This document shows, one piece after another, positions 9,445 to 18,100 of a stretch of 64,000 nt of DNA. Under the pieces are notes generated by a model. The model made no database searches. It was not told the DNA's origin and saw only the letters and a list, made by a program, of their open reading frames with translations. A program made the translations under genes and the position numbers. This DNA is from Peribacillus acanthi (GTDB taxonomy: Bacteria; Bacillota; Bacilli; Bacillales; DSM-1321). The stretch is taken from the NCBI RefSeq assembly GCF_003073175.1, contig NZ_QBBX01000007.1:62001-126000 (forward strand), read 5' to 3'. Within the stretch, counting starts at the first letter, position 1; each line of letters begins with the position of its first letter.

Positions 9445-10284
9445 ATGATTGTATCTGAGGCGTGGCAACTATATAAAGCAGATAAACAAATTCAAGGCTA
9501 TTCTTCTCAAACCTTAAAAGCGTATAGTGTCCAATTATCCTTATTAATCAATTTTTTTGGTGATGTCAATATTACTGATTTTACGACTGAATCTATTAAA
9601 CTTTATCTTGGAAAAGTAGCTACGGAGTTGAAAGCTTCAAGTCTTTGTCATCGAATCCGTTTTATAAAATCTTTGTTTAAATGGGCCCTAGATGAGAATT
9701 ATGTTACAACCAACCCTGTGGCATCAATAAAAGAGCCTAAGCTTGATAGTAGAATCCCTAAGTTCTTAACGGAAGAGGAAATTGAATTGCTACGTGAAGC
9801 ATGTGATACTACTTTTGAGAAAGCATTATTTGAGTTTATGTATTCAACTGGTTGCAGGATAGGAGAAGTTGTAAGCTTAGATAGACATTCGATCAACTTC
9901 TCGGAACAGTCCGTAATTGTGTTTGGAAAAGGTAAAAAAGAAAGAGAAGTGTATTTTAACACTAGATGTAGTATTTGGTTAAAAAGATACTTAGAAGAAA
10001 GAAAAGATGATCAACAAGCCCTATTTGTAACAATTAGGGCACCTCATCGGATGAGCATTGCACAAATGAGATACGTTATAAAACAAATATCATTAAGAGC
10101 AGGAATCAATAAATGTATTCATCCACATCAATTAAGACATAGTTATGCTACTACATTAATTAATAATGGAGCACCTTTAGAAGTAATACAAAATTTATTG
10201 GGACATGAAAAGAGCGAAACAACTAGAGTGTACGCTTATCTAAGTGGACAACTGAGACGTGAATTGTATAAAAAGTTCTTTTAA
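9445..10284 (+). CDS. Tyrosine recombinase (XerC/XerD-like integrase) of the cassette array
   Basis: The 279-residue protein has an N-terminal SAM-like core-binding domain (about 1-85) and a catalytic domain (about 105-279). The catalytic set is complete: Arg in STGCRIGEV, Lys in GKGKKEREV, HQLRHSYAT, LGHEKSETT and the nucleophile Tyr in TTRVYAYLSG. It lacks the extra insert of integron IntI enzymes and the N-terminal arm-binding domain of phage integrases, so simple core sites would suffice. It lies between palindrome copies 1 and 2 and points along the array, so it looks like a cassette itself. Its likely substrates are those palindromes, by position and site architecture only. Start ATG 9445 follows a GGGAG site. 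It ends just before a terminator and copy 2. Confidence 0.9.
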   Translation: MIVSEAWQLYKADKQIQGYSSQTLKAYSVQLSLLINFFGDVNITDFTTESIKLYLGKVATELKASSLCHRIRFIKSLFKWALDENYVTTNPVASIKEPKLDSRIPKFLTEEEIELLREACDTTFEKALFEFMYSTGCRIGEVVSLDRHSINFSEQSVIVFGKGKKEREVYFNTRCSIWLKRYLEERKDDQQALFVTIRAPHRMSIAQMRYVIKQISLRAGINKCIHPHQLRHSYATTLINNGAPLEVIQNLLGHEKSETTRVYAYLSGQLRRELYKKFF

Positions 10285-10293
10285 TTACTCAAG

Positions 10294-10315
10294 TGCTGCT
10301 ATTGCAGCATTTTTT
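10294..10315 (+). terminator. Terminator fused to array copy 2
   Basis: TGCTGC (10294-10299) pairs with GCAGCA (10304-10309) around TATT and is followed by T6. The T run leads straight into palindrome copy 2. Confidence 0.75.
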
Positions 10316-10347
10316 ATTGAACTATCGGGGCAGTTAAGTAGAAGAAG
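10313..10347 (+). repeat. Array palindrome copy 2
   Basis: The core GGGGCAG lies at 10327-10333. The left arm TTATTGAACTATC is near consensus, and the right arm TTAAGTAGAAGAAGG has diverged. Confidence 0.7.
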
Positions 10348-10406
10348 GAATTATTTAGAAATTAGCAGAATATAAAAATTATCCATAGAAAAAGGGTGGT
10401 TTTTAT

Positions 10407-10952
10407 ATGAATGTAGCTCCAGTCATACAAGGTAAAAATGTGTTATTGCGGCAACCAATAGAAAGTGATGTTATGGATTATTATCAGGTAGAGAGTAGTA
10501 AAGAACTCATAAGATTGTATGGTGGAGATACAAGGAATATTAAACCCAAAACCTTTGAAGAAGCACAAAAGTTTGTTGATACCATCCGTGCTAATAAACT
10601 TGAATGGTGTGTAGAATTTGAAAGTCGCTTAATCGGACAAGGAAGGCTATCGGTCAGTGAAATAGATAACCGTGCACGTTATGCTGTGGGGATTTTTGAT
10701 CCATCAGTATGGGGTAAAGGATTAGGAACAGAAATAACTCAATTAGTGTTGCAATATGCCTTTGATGAACTTAAACTACATCGAGTTGATTTACGAGTCC
10801 TTCAATATAATAAACGTGCAATAAAGTGCTATGAAAAATGCGGTTTTACTCAAGAAGGGATAGAAAGAGAAGGGGCTTTAATAGAAGGTAAATATGAAAC
10901 AGATGTGATTATGAGTATCTTAGATAGAGAATATAAAACAAAAATTTATTAA
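10407..10952 (+). CDS. GNAT acetyltransferase (RimJ/RimL type)
   Basis: The 181-residue protein has the GNAT fold typical of RimJ/RimL N-acetyltransferases. Motif A reads VWGKGLGTEITQLVLQYAF (about 110-128), the acetyl-CoA pyrophosphate loop Q/RxxGxG/A. The C-terminal pattern LRVLQYNKRAIKCYEKCGF (about 132-150) is the usual GNAT motif B with the NxxAxxxYxxxGF core. The substrate cannot be told. It might be a protein N-terminus, an antibiotic or a small molecule. The gene is a single-gene cassette between palindromes 2 and 3. Start ATG 10407 follows an AAGGGTGG site. Confidence 0.85.
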   Translation: MNVAPVIQGKNVLLRQPIESDVMDYYQVESSKELIRLYGGDTRNIKPKTFEEAQKFVDTIRANKLEWCVEFESRLIGQGRLSVSEIDNRARYAVGIFDPSVWGKGLGTEITQLVLQYAFDELKLHRVDLRVLQYNKRAIKCYEKCGFTQEGIEREGALIEGKYETDVIMSILDREYKTKIY

Positions 10953-11000
10953 TTTATAAATATAAGCTAATTTAGCGAAATAGAGAATAGATAAAATCGA

Positions 11001-11024
11001 GGCTGTCATTGTGGCGGCTTTTCC
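11001..11024 (+). terminator. Hairpin fused to array copy 3
   Basis: GCTGTCA and TGGCGGC pair with two G-T wobbles around a TTG loop and are followed by TTTT. The hairpin lies just before palindrome 3, and its shape matches those before copies 4, 7 and 10b. Confidence 0.55.
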
Positions 11025-11057
11025 TATTGTAGTAAAGGGGCAGGTTAGCTGAAGAAG
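11023..11057 (+). repeat. Array palindrome copy 3
   Basis: The core GGGGCAG lies at 11037-11043, with left arm CTATTGTAGTAAA and right arm GTTAGCTGAAGAAG. Confidence 0.7.
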
Positions 11058-11169
11058 AGTTCTTGGATTTCCTGTTAAATTATTTCATTCATAGATTCTA
11101 GAAAAGTTCTTTATCCCCAAATTAATAAACGGATCAAATCAAAACGTGATAATAAAAGATGGAGGTAGT

Positions 11170-11703
11170 ATGTCAAAAGAGGTACATTTCTTTGCTACTA
11201 AAGCTGATTTAGAAAAAGGGCTCAAAGAGTTAACATTCACTCGCAACGTGAAATATGTTAGAACTGGATTGTTTGATAATAAGGAAGTTCCAATATATAC
11301 ATCTTTTAGTGAAATTGGTGACTTTGGTATTAATCATTCTGGGAACCATATATCTGAAAGTTATCTTGTACTAGACCAAAATATTGAATTGCAAATTAGA
11401 GAAGTACATCAACAAAGAGGAGGATTAAAGTTTGCTGTTGATCAAAGAATCAATGGCTCATCAATCGTCTTTTGGCCTGGTGGTATGCATAAAGAAAACT
11501 TTCTTATTTGTGGCCATATATCAACGAGTTCAAAAGAGAATATATCATTAGAACTCTATAAGGATTTTAGAAAGAAAGTTCTCAAAGGTTTTAAGAAGAT
11601 TGGAAGTTATTATTGTGGGCCAGAGGCATTGCAAATGAAGGATAAAGTCAGATTTATAACTATGGGTGTTCATCAAGATAAGATATACGACTTGAAAATC
11701 TAA
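11170..11703 (+). CDS. Hypothetical cassette protein, 177 residues
   Basis: I do not recognise the family. It is soluble, with no signal peptide or membrane segment, and has a mixed alpha/beta composition. Visible features are a central GGMHKENFLICGHISTSS stretch with candidate metal or catalytic His and Cys residues, and a C-terminal basic helix (LYKDFRKKVLKGFKKIG). Start ATG 11170 is preferred because GGAGG at 11161-11165 is well placed, whereas ATA/ATG choices 24 bases earlier lack a site. It is the only gene between palindromes 3 and 4. A role in defence, immunity or modification would be guesswork. Confidence 0.7.
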   Translation: MSKEVHFFATKADLEKGLKELTFTRNVKYVRTGLFDNKEVPIYTSFSEIGDFGINHSGNHISESYLVLDQNIELQIREVHQQRGGLKFAVDQRINGSSIVFWPGGMHKENFLICGHISTSSKENISLELYKDFRKKVLKGFKKIGSYYCGPEALQMKDKVRFITMGVHQDKIYDLKI

Positions 11704-11740
11704 GTGCTTATATATTTACTAACAGGAGAGTTGAAAATCA

Positions 11741-11765
11741 GAGTTGTTATTTTGGCAACTTTTCT
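11741..11765 (+). terminator. Hairpin fused to array copy 4
   Basis: AGTTGTT pairs with GGCAACT using wobbles and is followed by TTTTCTT running into palindrome 4. The flanking AAAATCAGAG resembles the AAGATC seen before copies 7 and 10b. Confidence 0.5.
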
Positions 11766-11798
11766 TGTTCAACTTACGGGGGCAAGAGTTAATGAGGG
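11764..11798 (+). repeat. Array palindrome copy 4
   Basis: The core GGGGGCA lies at 11778-11784, with left arm CTTGTTCAACTTAC and right arm AGAGTTAATGAGGG. Copy 5 follows after only about 25 bases, so no gene lies between them. Confidence 0.6.
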
Positions 11799-11821
11799 TG
11801 ATTGCTGCGGTGGTCTTTTGT

Positions 11822-11857
11822 TTGTTTGCTAAAGGGGCAAGGTAGTTCAATAACGAG
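11822..11857 (+). repeat. Array palindrome copy 5
   Basis: The core GGGGCAA lies at 11834-11840. The left arm TGTTTGCTAAA has diverged and the right arm GGTAGTTCAATAACG is good. A weak hairpin (GATTGCT...GGTGGTCTTTT) lies just before it. Confidence 0.65.
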
Positions 11858-11900
11858 TAAAATTATATGATCATCAATAAAATACTGTGGAGTGGTTAAG

Positions 11901-12287
11901 GTGAAAAGCTATAAGGATCTCATTCCAAGAAATAAAAATGATTTTAATAGGGTTGAAAAAATTAAAAAGCTGGATAGAAATAATATATTGCCGTTATTGC
12001 CTGACCTCCTCGTATTTATTCAGGATATGAACTGGCCAGTTGCTCCTGCCATATTGGAGATTTTATTAACATTTCCTACAGAGATAGTTCCCCATGTGCA
12101 AGATGTTTTATCTACAGATGATGATAACTGGAAGTGGTTTATCCTACACTTTTTGATTATTGAATTACCAGTAGAGTCAAAAGTCCACTTTAAAGAATAT
12201 CTAACAAGAGTAGCTGAAAAGCCAACGGAAAATGAATTAGCCGAAGAACTTAATGAAATTGCAAAAGAAATTCTAAAGACAATCTAA
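11901..12287 (+). CDS. DUF5071-like protein, 128 residues
   Basis: The residue pattern matches DUF5071: LIPRNKND near the start, LLPDLLVFIQDMNWPVA (about 37-53) and TDDDNWKWFILHFLI (about 75-89). The family's function is unknown to me; its members are small helical proteins sometimes found among immunity-like genes. The gene is the only one between palindromes 5 and 6. Start GTG 11901 (MKSYKDL) is preferred over GTG 11892 because the TGGAG element at 11888-11892 lies about 8 bases before it. No terminator hairpin is obvious after it. Confidence 0.75.
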   Translation: MKSYKDLIPRNKNDFNRVEKIKKLDRNNILPLLPDLLVFIQDMNWPVAPAILEILLTFPTEIVPHVQDVLSTDDDNWKWFILHFLIIELPVESKVHFKEYLTRVAEKPTENELAEELNEIAKEILKTI

Positions 12288-12297
12288 AACTAAAAAT

Positions 12298-12335
12298 CAT
12301 TGTGAAACTATAGGTGCAGTTTAGTTCAATAAGAA
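12298..12335 (+). repeat. Array palindrome copy 6
   Basis: The core GGTGCAG lies at 12313-12319, one base off GGGGCAG. The right arm TTTAGTTCAATAAG matches consensus fully, and the left arm ATTGTGAAACTAT is weaker. Confidence 0.65.
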
Positions 12336-12400
12336 AATGTTTATTTACTCTTATTTTTTTAATAAAATTAAGATAATAAACTATAACAATAGGAGTTTTT

Positions 12401-12841
12401 ATGAACCAATCATTGATTACAAACATCGATCTTGAATCAAATATAATACAAGTTAAACTTGAGAATAATGGTTATAAAGAAAAATTTTTAGTTACCTTAC
12501 TTAATCTATTTACTCAATCAAACATTAGTATTGATTTTGTAACTTCTACATCAGATACAGTTTTATTTACTTTAAAAAATGAGATTGCAGAAGAAGCAGT
12601 AGGTATTATGCATGAAAATGGATATAAACCTGAAATCACTAGTAATTGTACGAAAATAACAATTGATGGAACAGCAGAGATTACTGGAGTACCTGGTATT
12701 GTTTCAAAAGTAATAACTGCTTTATCTAATAAGAATATTAAAGTTTTACAATTTGCTGATAATCACAATACTATGTGGGTTCTTATAGAATCGAAGAATA
12801 AAGAAGAAGCTTTCAAAGCCATTTATTGCGCTTTTGATTAA
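12401..12841 (+). CDS. ACT-domain protein (aspartokinase-regulatory-like)
   Basis: The 146-residue protein is made of two ACT-like modules, with no catalytic domain. The second (about 80-146) is clear: TKITIDGTAEITGVPGIVSK, then ALSNKNIKVLQF and a final AFKAIYCAF helix. It closely resembles the regulatory tail of aspartokinases, which binds lysine or threonine. A free-standing ACT protein may act as an amino-acid sensor or as a regulator of a partner enzyme. No partner gene lies beside it. It sits alone between palindromes 6 and 7. Start ATG 12401 follows TAGGAG. Confidence 0.75.
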   Translation: MNQSLITNIDLESNIIQVKLENNGYKEKFLVTLLNLFTQSNISIDFVTSTSDTVLFTLKNEIAEEAVGIMHENGYKPEITSNCTKITIDGTAEITGVPGIVSKVITALSNKNIKVLQFADNHNTMWVLIESKNKEEAFKAIYCAFD

Positions 12842-12880
12842 TAGTATATATAACTTACGCATGTGTTAATTTAAGATCAG

Positions 12881-12906
12881 GAGCTGCCGTTAAGGTGGCT
12901 TTTTTA
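12881..12906 (+). terminator. Terminator fused to array copy 7
   Basis: AGCTGCC pairs with GGTGGCT through two wobbles around GTTAA and is followed by T6. It is preceded by TTTAAGATC, which also precedes the copy 10b hairpin. Confidence 0.7.
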
Positions 12907-12941
12907 CTTATTGAACAAAAATGGCAGGAAAGTTGAACAAG
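12907..12941 (+). repeat. Array palindrome copy 7
   Basis: The core ATGGCAG lies at 12921-12927. Left arm CTTATTGAACAAAA and right arm GAAAGTTGAACAAG form a good inverted pair. Confidence 0.65.
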
Positions 12942-13023
12942 ATAGTGCATGAAGAAGGAGTAGAGAAATGGTATTACTTCTGGATTTATGGAAATAGAAG
13001 AGCTTCAAAGCATGAAGTATGAG

Positions 13024-13061
13024 GGCAACGACAGTTAACGGTGGACGGTGATTCAATAAGG
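13024..13061 (+). repeat. Degenerate array palindrome copy (7b)
   Basis: CGGTGGACGG followed by TGATTCAATAAGG (13039-13061) matches the consensus core plus right arm at about 17 of 23 bases; the left arm is lost. The stretch 12942-13132 contains no convincing gene, so it looks like an eroded cassette. Confidence 0.35.
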
Positions 13062-13132
13062 ATTATCGCTATATTTATTGTAATAAGGATGTTTCTTTAG
13101 TAAAAAAGGGTAAGTAAAAGGAGTAGAAATTA

Positions 13133-13561
13133 ATGGATTTATGTTACTATATTACACTTGGTGCTGATATTGGTGGTAGGGATGCAGCAAAAGTTGTAGA
13201 ACCTTATTTAAATGAATTAGTAGAATTGTTAGATAGATTTTGTAATAAAAGATACTCGTCTCAACTAGATGAATTTGCACCTTTTTTACGAGTAGATGGA
13301 GATGTTTGTAGCTGGAATTTTGAGGGATGTGAAAAACTAAGGCTTAGTAAAAAACATCGATATATAACAGTTGATATAGGTATGCCTCGTTCTAAATGGG
13401 AAGGAATTGGTGAGAAGGAAATAAAGGAATACCTTATTAATAATCTAAAGGAAGCTCTAGAACTTATTGTAAATCGGTTAAAAAAAGAAAGATATCCTGT
13501 AAACGATAACGTGTTATGGGTTGACTTTGGTAAAGTGAAAGAAGAGTTCTTATTGAAGTAA
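13133..13561 (+). CDS. Hypothetical cassette protein, 142 residues
   Basis: I do not recognise this family. The protein is soluble, acidic to neutral, and without signal peptide or membrane segment. It starts MDLCYYITLGADIGGRDAA, has a central VCSWNFEGCEKLRL stretch and ends with a long amphipathic helix (EKEIKEYLINNLKEALELIV) and WVDFGKVKEEFLLK. The size and lack of catalytic motif would suit an immunity or adaptor protein, but nothing in the sequence proves this. Start ATG 13133 follows AAAGGAG. The gene ends just before a terminator that leads into palindrome 8. Confidence 0.7.
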   Translation: MDLCYYITLGADIGGRDAAKVVEPYLNELVELLDRFCNKRYSSQLDEFAPFLRVDGDVCSWNFEGCEKLRLSKKHRYITVDIGMPRSKWEGIGEKEIKEYLINNLKEALELIVNRLKKERYPVNDNVLWVDFGKVKEEFLLK

Positions 13562-13563
13562 CA

Positions 13564-13598
13564 AGAGCGGTGATCCAGAAGGATAATCGCTCTTTTTA
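13564..13598 (+). terminator. Terminator before array copy 8
   Basis: AGAGCGGTGATCC pairs with GGATAATCGCTCT (two mismatches) around AGAA and is followed by T5. Confidence 0.75.
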
Positions 13599-13617
13599 AT
13601 TGAATACGATAAGAAGT

Positions 13618-13653
13618 TTCTATTGTATAAACGGGGAAGTTTAGTTGATTAAC
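13618..13653 (+). repeat. Array palindrome copy 8
   Basis: The core GGGGAAG lies at 13633-13639, with left arm CTATTGTATAAAC and right arm TTTAGTTGATTAAC. Confidence 0.65.
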
Positions 13654-13732
13654 AATCGGCTCTTAAAGAAAGGAGCGAGGTGAAATTTTTAGAAATTTAT
13701 TCTTTAATAAATATGATGAGCTTGCTAGGGAA

Positions 13733-14029
13733 ATGGGTTTTTCTGATTGGAAATCTGCTTCTGCAAATACATATTTTGTTTTCCGTATTCCAGAAGATGC
13801 TCAATGGAGTGCCACTGAGCTGCCAATTAAAAGTTGGGCAGTTTGGAATGACATAGGTCAACCACCATATTCATTTCAGGTTTTCTCATCTTGGCAAGAA
13901 GCAATCGCATTTTTAAGAAACATTTTTGAAAAAGAAGAATACGAAGAGAAAAACTGGGACCCAGAAGGGTTTGAACCAGGAGAAGACGTATTTGTTAAAC
14001 CGCCAGATAAAGACAAAAGAGACGATTAG
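13733..14029 (+). CDS. Hypothetical cassette protein, at least 98 residues, start uncertain
   Basis: This is a small acidic protein of unknown family with MGFSDWKSASANTYFVFRIP and a C-terminal EDVFVKPPDKDKRDD tail. The open frame continues upstream of ATG 13733 with FRNLFFNKYDELAREMGF, which reads as coding. A strong ribosome site (AGGAGCGAGG, 13671-13680) lies 4 bases before an ATT codon at 13685. A rare ATT start at 13685, giving 114 residues, is therefore plausible and would give a complete N-terminal helix. The coordinates use the first conventional start. It is the only gene between palindromes 8 and 9. Confidence 0.6.
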   Translation: MGFSDWKSASANTYFVFRIPEDAQWSATELPIKSWAVWNDIGQPPYSFQVFSSWQEAIAFLRNIFEKEEYEEKNWDPEGFEPGEDVFVKPPDKDKRDD

Positions 14030-14052
14030 AAGGATTAAAGTTTTTATTGAGA

Positions 14053-14090
14053 CGCTTATTGTACAAACGGGGCAGGATAGTTCAATTAGG
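14053..14090 (+). repeat. Array palindrome copy 9
   Basis: The core GGGGCAG lies at 14069-14075. The left arm CTTATTGTACAAAC and right arm GATAGTTCAATTAGG are both close to consensus. Confidence 0.7.
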
Positions 14091-14169
14091 AATGATATTA
14101 TTAAGAGAACAATCTTAGTAATTTGAGAGGAAGAAAGCTGAAATAATAATAAAAGGAGAGTTGATATAA

Positions 14170-14724
14170 GTGGTTGAAGAAGGAAGTATTGTTAAACAAA
14201 CTTTAAATACGTTAAAAAAACGATTAAAGGAAAATGACAATATTATTCAAATCCAAGGAGAGGAAGGTTATTTATCCAGGGTGAAATGTACATTTAATCC
14301 ACCAGCAAGTGATGAGGAAATAAAGAATTTTGAAAGACAAACAGGATTAATCTTACCAAATGATTATAAAGAGTTTCTAAAAATTTCTAATGGATGTCGA
14401 TTATTTGATGATATTGAATCTGGTGGAGAAATCGAACTTTATAGTCTTGAACAGATAATTGATTTAAATGAACATTACGATGAATTTGAAGGATGTTTTG
14501 ATATAGCCTACATTTATCAAGACAATATTGTAATAAATTCAAAGCATTATAGTGAGAAGAAAAAGAATTATTTATTTTGGAAAGATCATATAGAACAGTT
14601 TGAAGAGGCAATTCCATTAAAAATGAACTTTGAATTATGGTTGGATAGATTTATCATTAGCTCAGGAGCAAAGTTTTGGTCGTGGTCTATTTATACAGCT
14701 GAAAATTACTATGAATTATCATAG
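14170..14724 (+). CDS. SMI1/KNR4 (SUKH) family protein, probable immunity protein
   Basis: The 184-residue protein carries the SUKH signature: FNPPASDEEIKNFERQTGLILPNDYKEFL (about 38-66, quoted here in key residues as PPAS..EI..FE...G..LP.DYKEFL) followed by ISNGCRLF and then YSLEQI. SUKH proteins are a leading immunity family for polymorphic toxins and are often kept as orphan arrays. No cognate toxin is adjacent, although the RHS2 toxin lies just downstream in the same array. Start GTG 14170 follows AAAGGAGAG by 11 bases. Confidence 0.85.
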   Translation: MVEEGSIVKQTLNTLKKRLKENDNIIQIQGEEGYLSRVKCTFNPPASDEEIKNFERQTGLILPNDYKEFLKISNGCRLFDDIESGGEIELYSLEQIIDLNEHYDEFEGCFDIAYIYQDNIVINSKHYSEKKKNYLFWKDHIEQFEEAIPLKMNFELWLDRFIISSGAKFWSWSIYTAENYYELS

Positions 14725-14736
14725 TCTTATTTCATA

Positions 14737-14762
14737 TGTAACTATTGGGGTATTAGTTTAAG
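14737..14762 (+). repeat. Partial array palindrome copy 10a
   Basis: GTAACTATTGGGG followed by TATTAGTTTAAG keeps the G4 core and a shortened right arm. It precedes the full hairpin plus copy 10b by a few bases, so it looks like a deleted or fused site. Confidence 0.4.
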
Positions 14763-14764
14763 AT

Positions 14765-14790
14765 CCACCAGCTGTAATGGTGGCTTTTTT
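14765..14790 (+). terminator. Terminator fused to array copy 10b
   Basis: CCACCA (14765-14770) pairs with TGGTGG (14778-14783) and is followed by CTTTTTT running directly into palindrome 10b. Confidence 0.75.
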
Positions 14791-14823
14791 ATTAGACTAA
14801 AGGGGCAGGTTAGCACAATAAGG
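14789..14823 (+). repeat. Array palindrome copy 10b
   Basis: The core GGGGCAG lies at 14802-14808, with left arm TTATTAGACTAAA and right arm GTTAGCACAATAAGG. It lies upstream of the RHS2 unit. Confidence 0.7.
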
Positions 14824-14920
14824 TTAAGGATAATTGTGAGTTTTAAGATGGTTCAAAATAAAAAAATAGATTATCTTGATTCATGCTGAATTTCTCATAA
14901 AAGAATATACAAATATATGG

Positions 14921-14950
14921 GACAGCCCGTGAAAGGGGTCTTTTTTTTTT
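14921..14950 (+). terminator. Orphan terminator-like hairpin upstream of RHS2
   Basis: GACAGCCC and GGGGTC pair loosely and are followed by a run of ten T. No gene ends nearby. Together with copy 10b it fills most of the 14725-15118 gap, where I see no gene. Confidence 0.5.
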
Positions 14951-15118
14951 GCCTACATTCAATCCTATAGTATTTAAATTAATCTATCAAAAACAGAAAC
15001 GTTTTATAGGCAAAACTTACCTGTTTGAAATTTATGAAATTTTAAAGAATTTTGACTCAAAAGGTGTTAGAATCTTGTTTGGTTAACCATCAATACAACA
15101 AGAGAAAGGATTACCAAC

Positions 15119-18100
15119 ATGAAAGAGACAATTAAAAATCAAGGATTGAAAGGGCTTACACTTTTGATAATACTAGCCATGATGGTCAGTATTCTACCAG
15201 CTAGACAAGTTTCAATCGTTTCTGCTGAAGAAAAAGAATCCCCAATTTCCAATCCAATAGTAGTAGATGATAACAAAGAAATTATTAGCCTTAGGACAGA
15301 GAATTCCAAAACATACTTGAATGAGGATGGCACTCATAGAGCTGAAATATCGCAAGAGCCTATTCATTTCAAGGATGAAAAAAACCAGTGGCAACCCATT
15401 GATAATAAAATAGTTTCTAATAACACTGAGGGTGTCTACGAAAATAAAGCCAATGCTTTCACCGTTCAGTTTGATCAACAACAGGAATCTAGCAAACCTC
15501 TTATGGAAATCGCAGAAGATAACATTTCTGCTCAATTGACCATGGAACCTCTTCAACATACCCAAGAAGAACCTGCCGAGGTTGGAGCTGTTGTTAAAGA
15601 AGAATCTGTTGTCTATCCTAATATCTATTCAGACATAGATATACAATATACGGTGGGATCAGATCGAATCAAAGAAGATATTATATATACTGATAAACCG
15701 ACAGATGGATTCCCAGAACAATTCACCTACAAAATGAATTTAGAAGGTTTAAAAGTTAAGGAACAAGCGGGAGTCCTATATCTATACGATGTTGAGACGA
15801 ATAAACCTTTGTTTTATTTTGAAACTCCTTATATGTACGACTCTTATATCCCAAATGGATTTGTATCCACAGAGGGGATAAAGTCCATACCTGAAGAAGC
15901 CAAATCCTATGATGTAGAATTGAAACACGAAGTTATCGATAATCAATTGTATCTACATATTGTCCCAAATATAAGTTGGTTAGAAGATCCAGATCGTGTG
16001 TATCCCATCACGATTGATCCAACAATTGTTAGACTTCAATCAACTCCATTTGTAGAGGATACGAATCTTCGCAGCAGCTTTCCGACTCAAACAGGGGGAG
16101 ATGACTGGGAATTAGGTGGAGGAGCAAGTAGTGGGAACGTAATCCGTTCGCTCATTAAATTTGATTTATCGTCTATTCCATTGGATTCTACGATTCTAGG
16201 ATCTAGTCTAAACTTATGGTTCTCATCGACTAATAATAGTTCTCCAATTGATGTGAGTCTTTATAAAATGTCTAAAGACTGGGCTGAAAATGAAGCTTCA
16301 TGGACCTATGCGAAGAAGCTCCCTAGTTTCATTCCTTGGACCAGCCAAGGGGGAGACTATGTAACTAGTAATAAGCTAGCGACTGTAAGTGGTTTAACAG
16401 CACCATCTACTCTTGATCAAGATATGAAGAACTTTAGAATCTCCACATCGATCATAGAGGATTGGAAGAATTCACCTTCTTCAAACTATGGATTTCTATT
16501 AAAGAGTGATACGGAAGCTATCAATATCTATAAGAAATTTGTGGCCAGCGAACATACCGTGGCAGCCAAGTATAAGCCGTTATTGGTCGTGACTTACCGT
16601 ACGATTGCAAGATTAGGTCTAGAAGGATATTGGCCCTATGATTCCCATCCTTTAGTAGGTGGAACCAGTTATTCGAACTTAACCACATTGAACAATATCA
16701 TTCAATATGATGACTCATATGTTTTAGGTCATGGTGGATTCGACTTCCAATTCACAAGGACTTATAACAGTAAATCCTTAGAAAGCTCTGCTTTAGGACT
16801 TGGATGGACCTTCACAGGAAATGAAAAATTGTACTTAAACATTAAAGGGACAGCTAATGTTTTAAACTATCAGGACGAAGACGGGACAGACCATGAATTC
16901 ACATACGATGGACCAACTGCAACCTACTATTCAGGTCCAGGAAAATATTTAACAATCAAAAAAACTAGTTCCGATACTTACACGATGACAGATAAGTATG
17001 GGATTAAATCCGTCTTTAAGATTAGGTCAATAAATCCTGACACAGATGTCCAAGTTGCTAACATAGACTCTCAAATTGATTTGCACAACAATAAAATCAA
17101 TTATGAGTACAATGCTACTCAATTAACACGAATTAATACGGATTTAAGTAAGGGTTTAGGTAAAAGTATTGAATTTGCATATTATTCAAATGGATTGATC
17201 AAAACTATAACTTTTGAAGGTAGCGAATTTACTTACAAATACGATGGCACTAAATTATCAACTGTTGAGGAATTAAAAGAAGAAGATGATACAACAGGTG
17301 AAAGGACCATTACCATTACATCATTTCATTATAATGATGATGATTTGTTATCACAAATAGAGGATCCAAATAAGAGAAAGACAGATTACACGTATAAAAA
17401 CGGGTATTTAGAAAAAGTCCAAGAGCCGCAAGAGTTTAACGGAATTCAAGTCCCACCAGATCGACCGGGTACCACATATAATCTAAATACAGAATTAAAA
17501 CAATCAGTTGTGACGGATCCAGTAGAAAATAAAACTACTTATACTACGAATGAAAACTATGTAGTTATTAAAATAGTGGAACCAAATGGTTCGACAACCT
17601 CTTACACATTAGATGCCAACTATAATATTAAAACAGTTAATGAAGATGGAAAAATCACAACCAATGATTTTGATAGCAATGGGAATCTTTTGCACACAGA
17701 AGACCCTGAAAACAAGACCCAAACATTTACATACACCACTTATAGCAACATTAAAACGCATACAGACTCTACTGGTAAAATCATTACCTATAACTATTTA
17801 GCGAATGGTGACTTGGATACTATTGAGGAAATACCAGATGTCAGCACTCCGACGAAGAAGTTAATAACCAATTATGATTACGACGTTTATGGGGAAATTA
17901 ATAAGATAACATATCCAGATGGCACCAATGAATCTATCACGATTGATTATGCCAACGGGAATAAATCTATCACTTATAAGAGTCAAAAAAATGACGGTGT
18001 ATTTATTGAAAATAAAATTGTTACGGATTTAAAAGGGAATGTATTGAATACTATCGATGGAAAAAGCAATGAGTATTCATACGTTAATAACAAGAAAAAT

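Noticed and set aside
13926-14126. 66-residue ORF inside and beyond the 98-residue cassette gene
   Set aside because: It overlaps a better-supported frame, has no ribosome site, and runs through palindrome copy 9.
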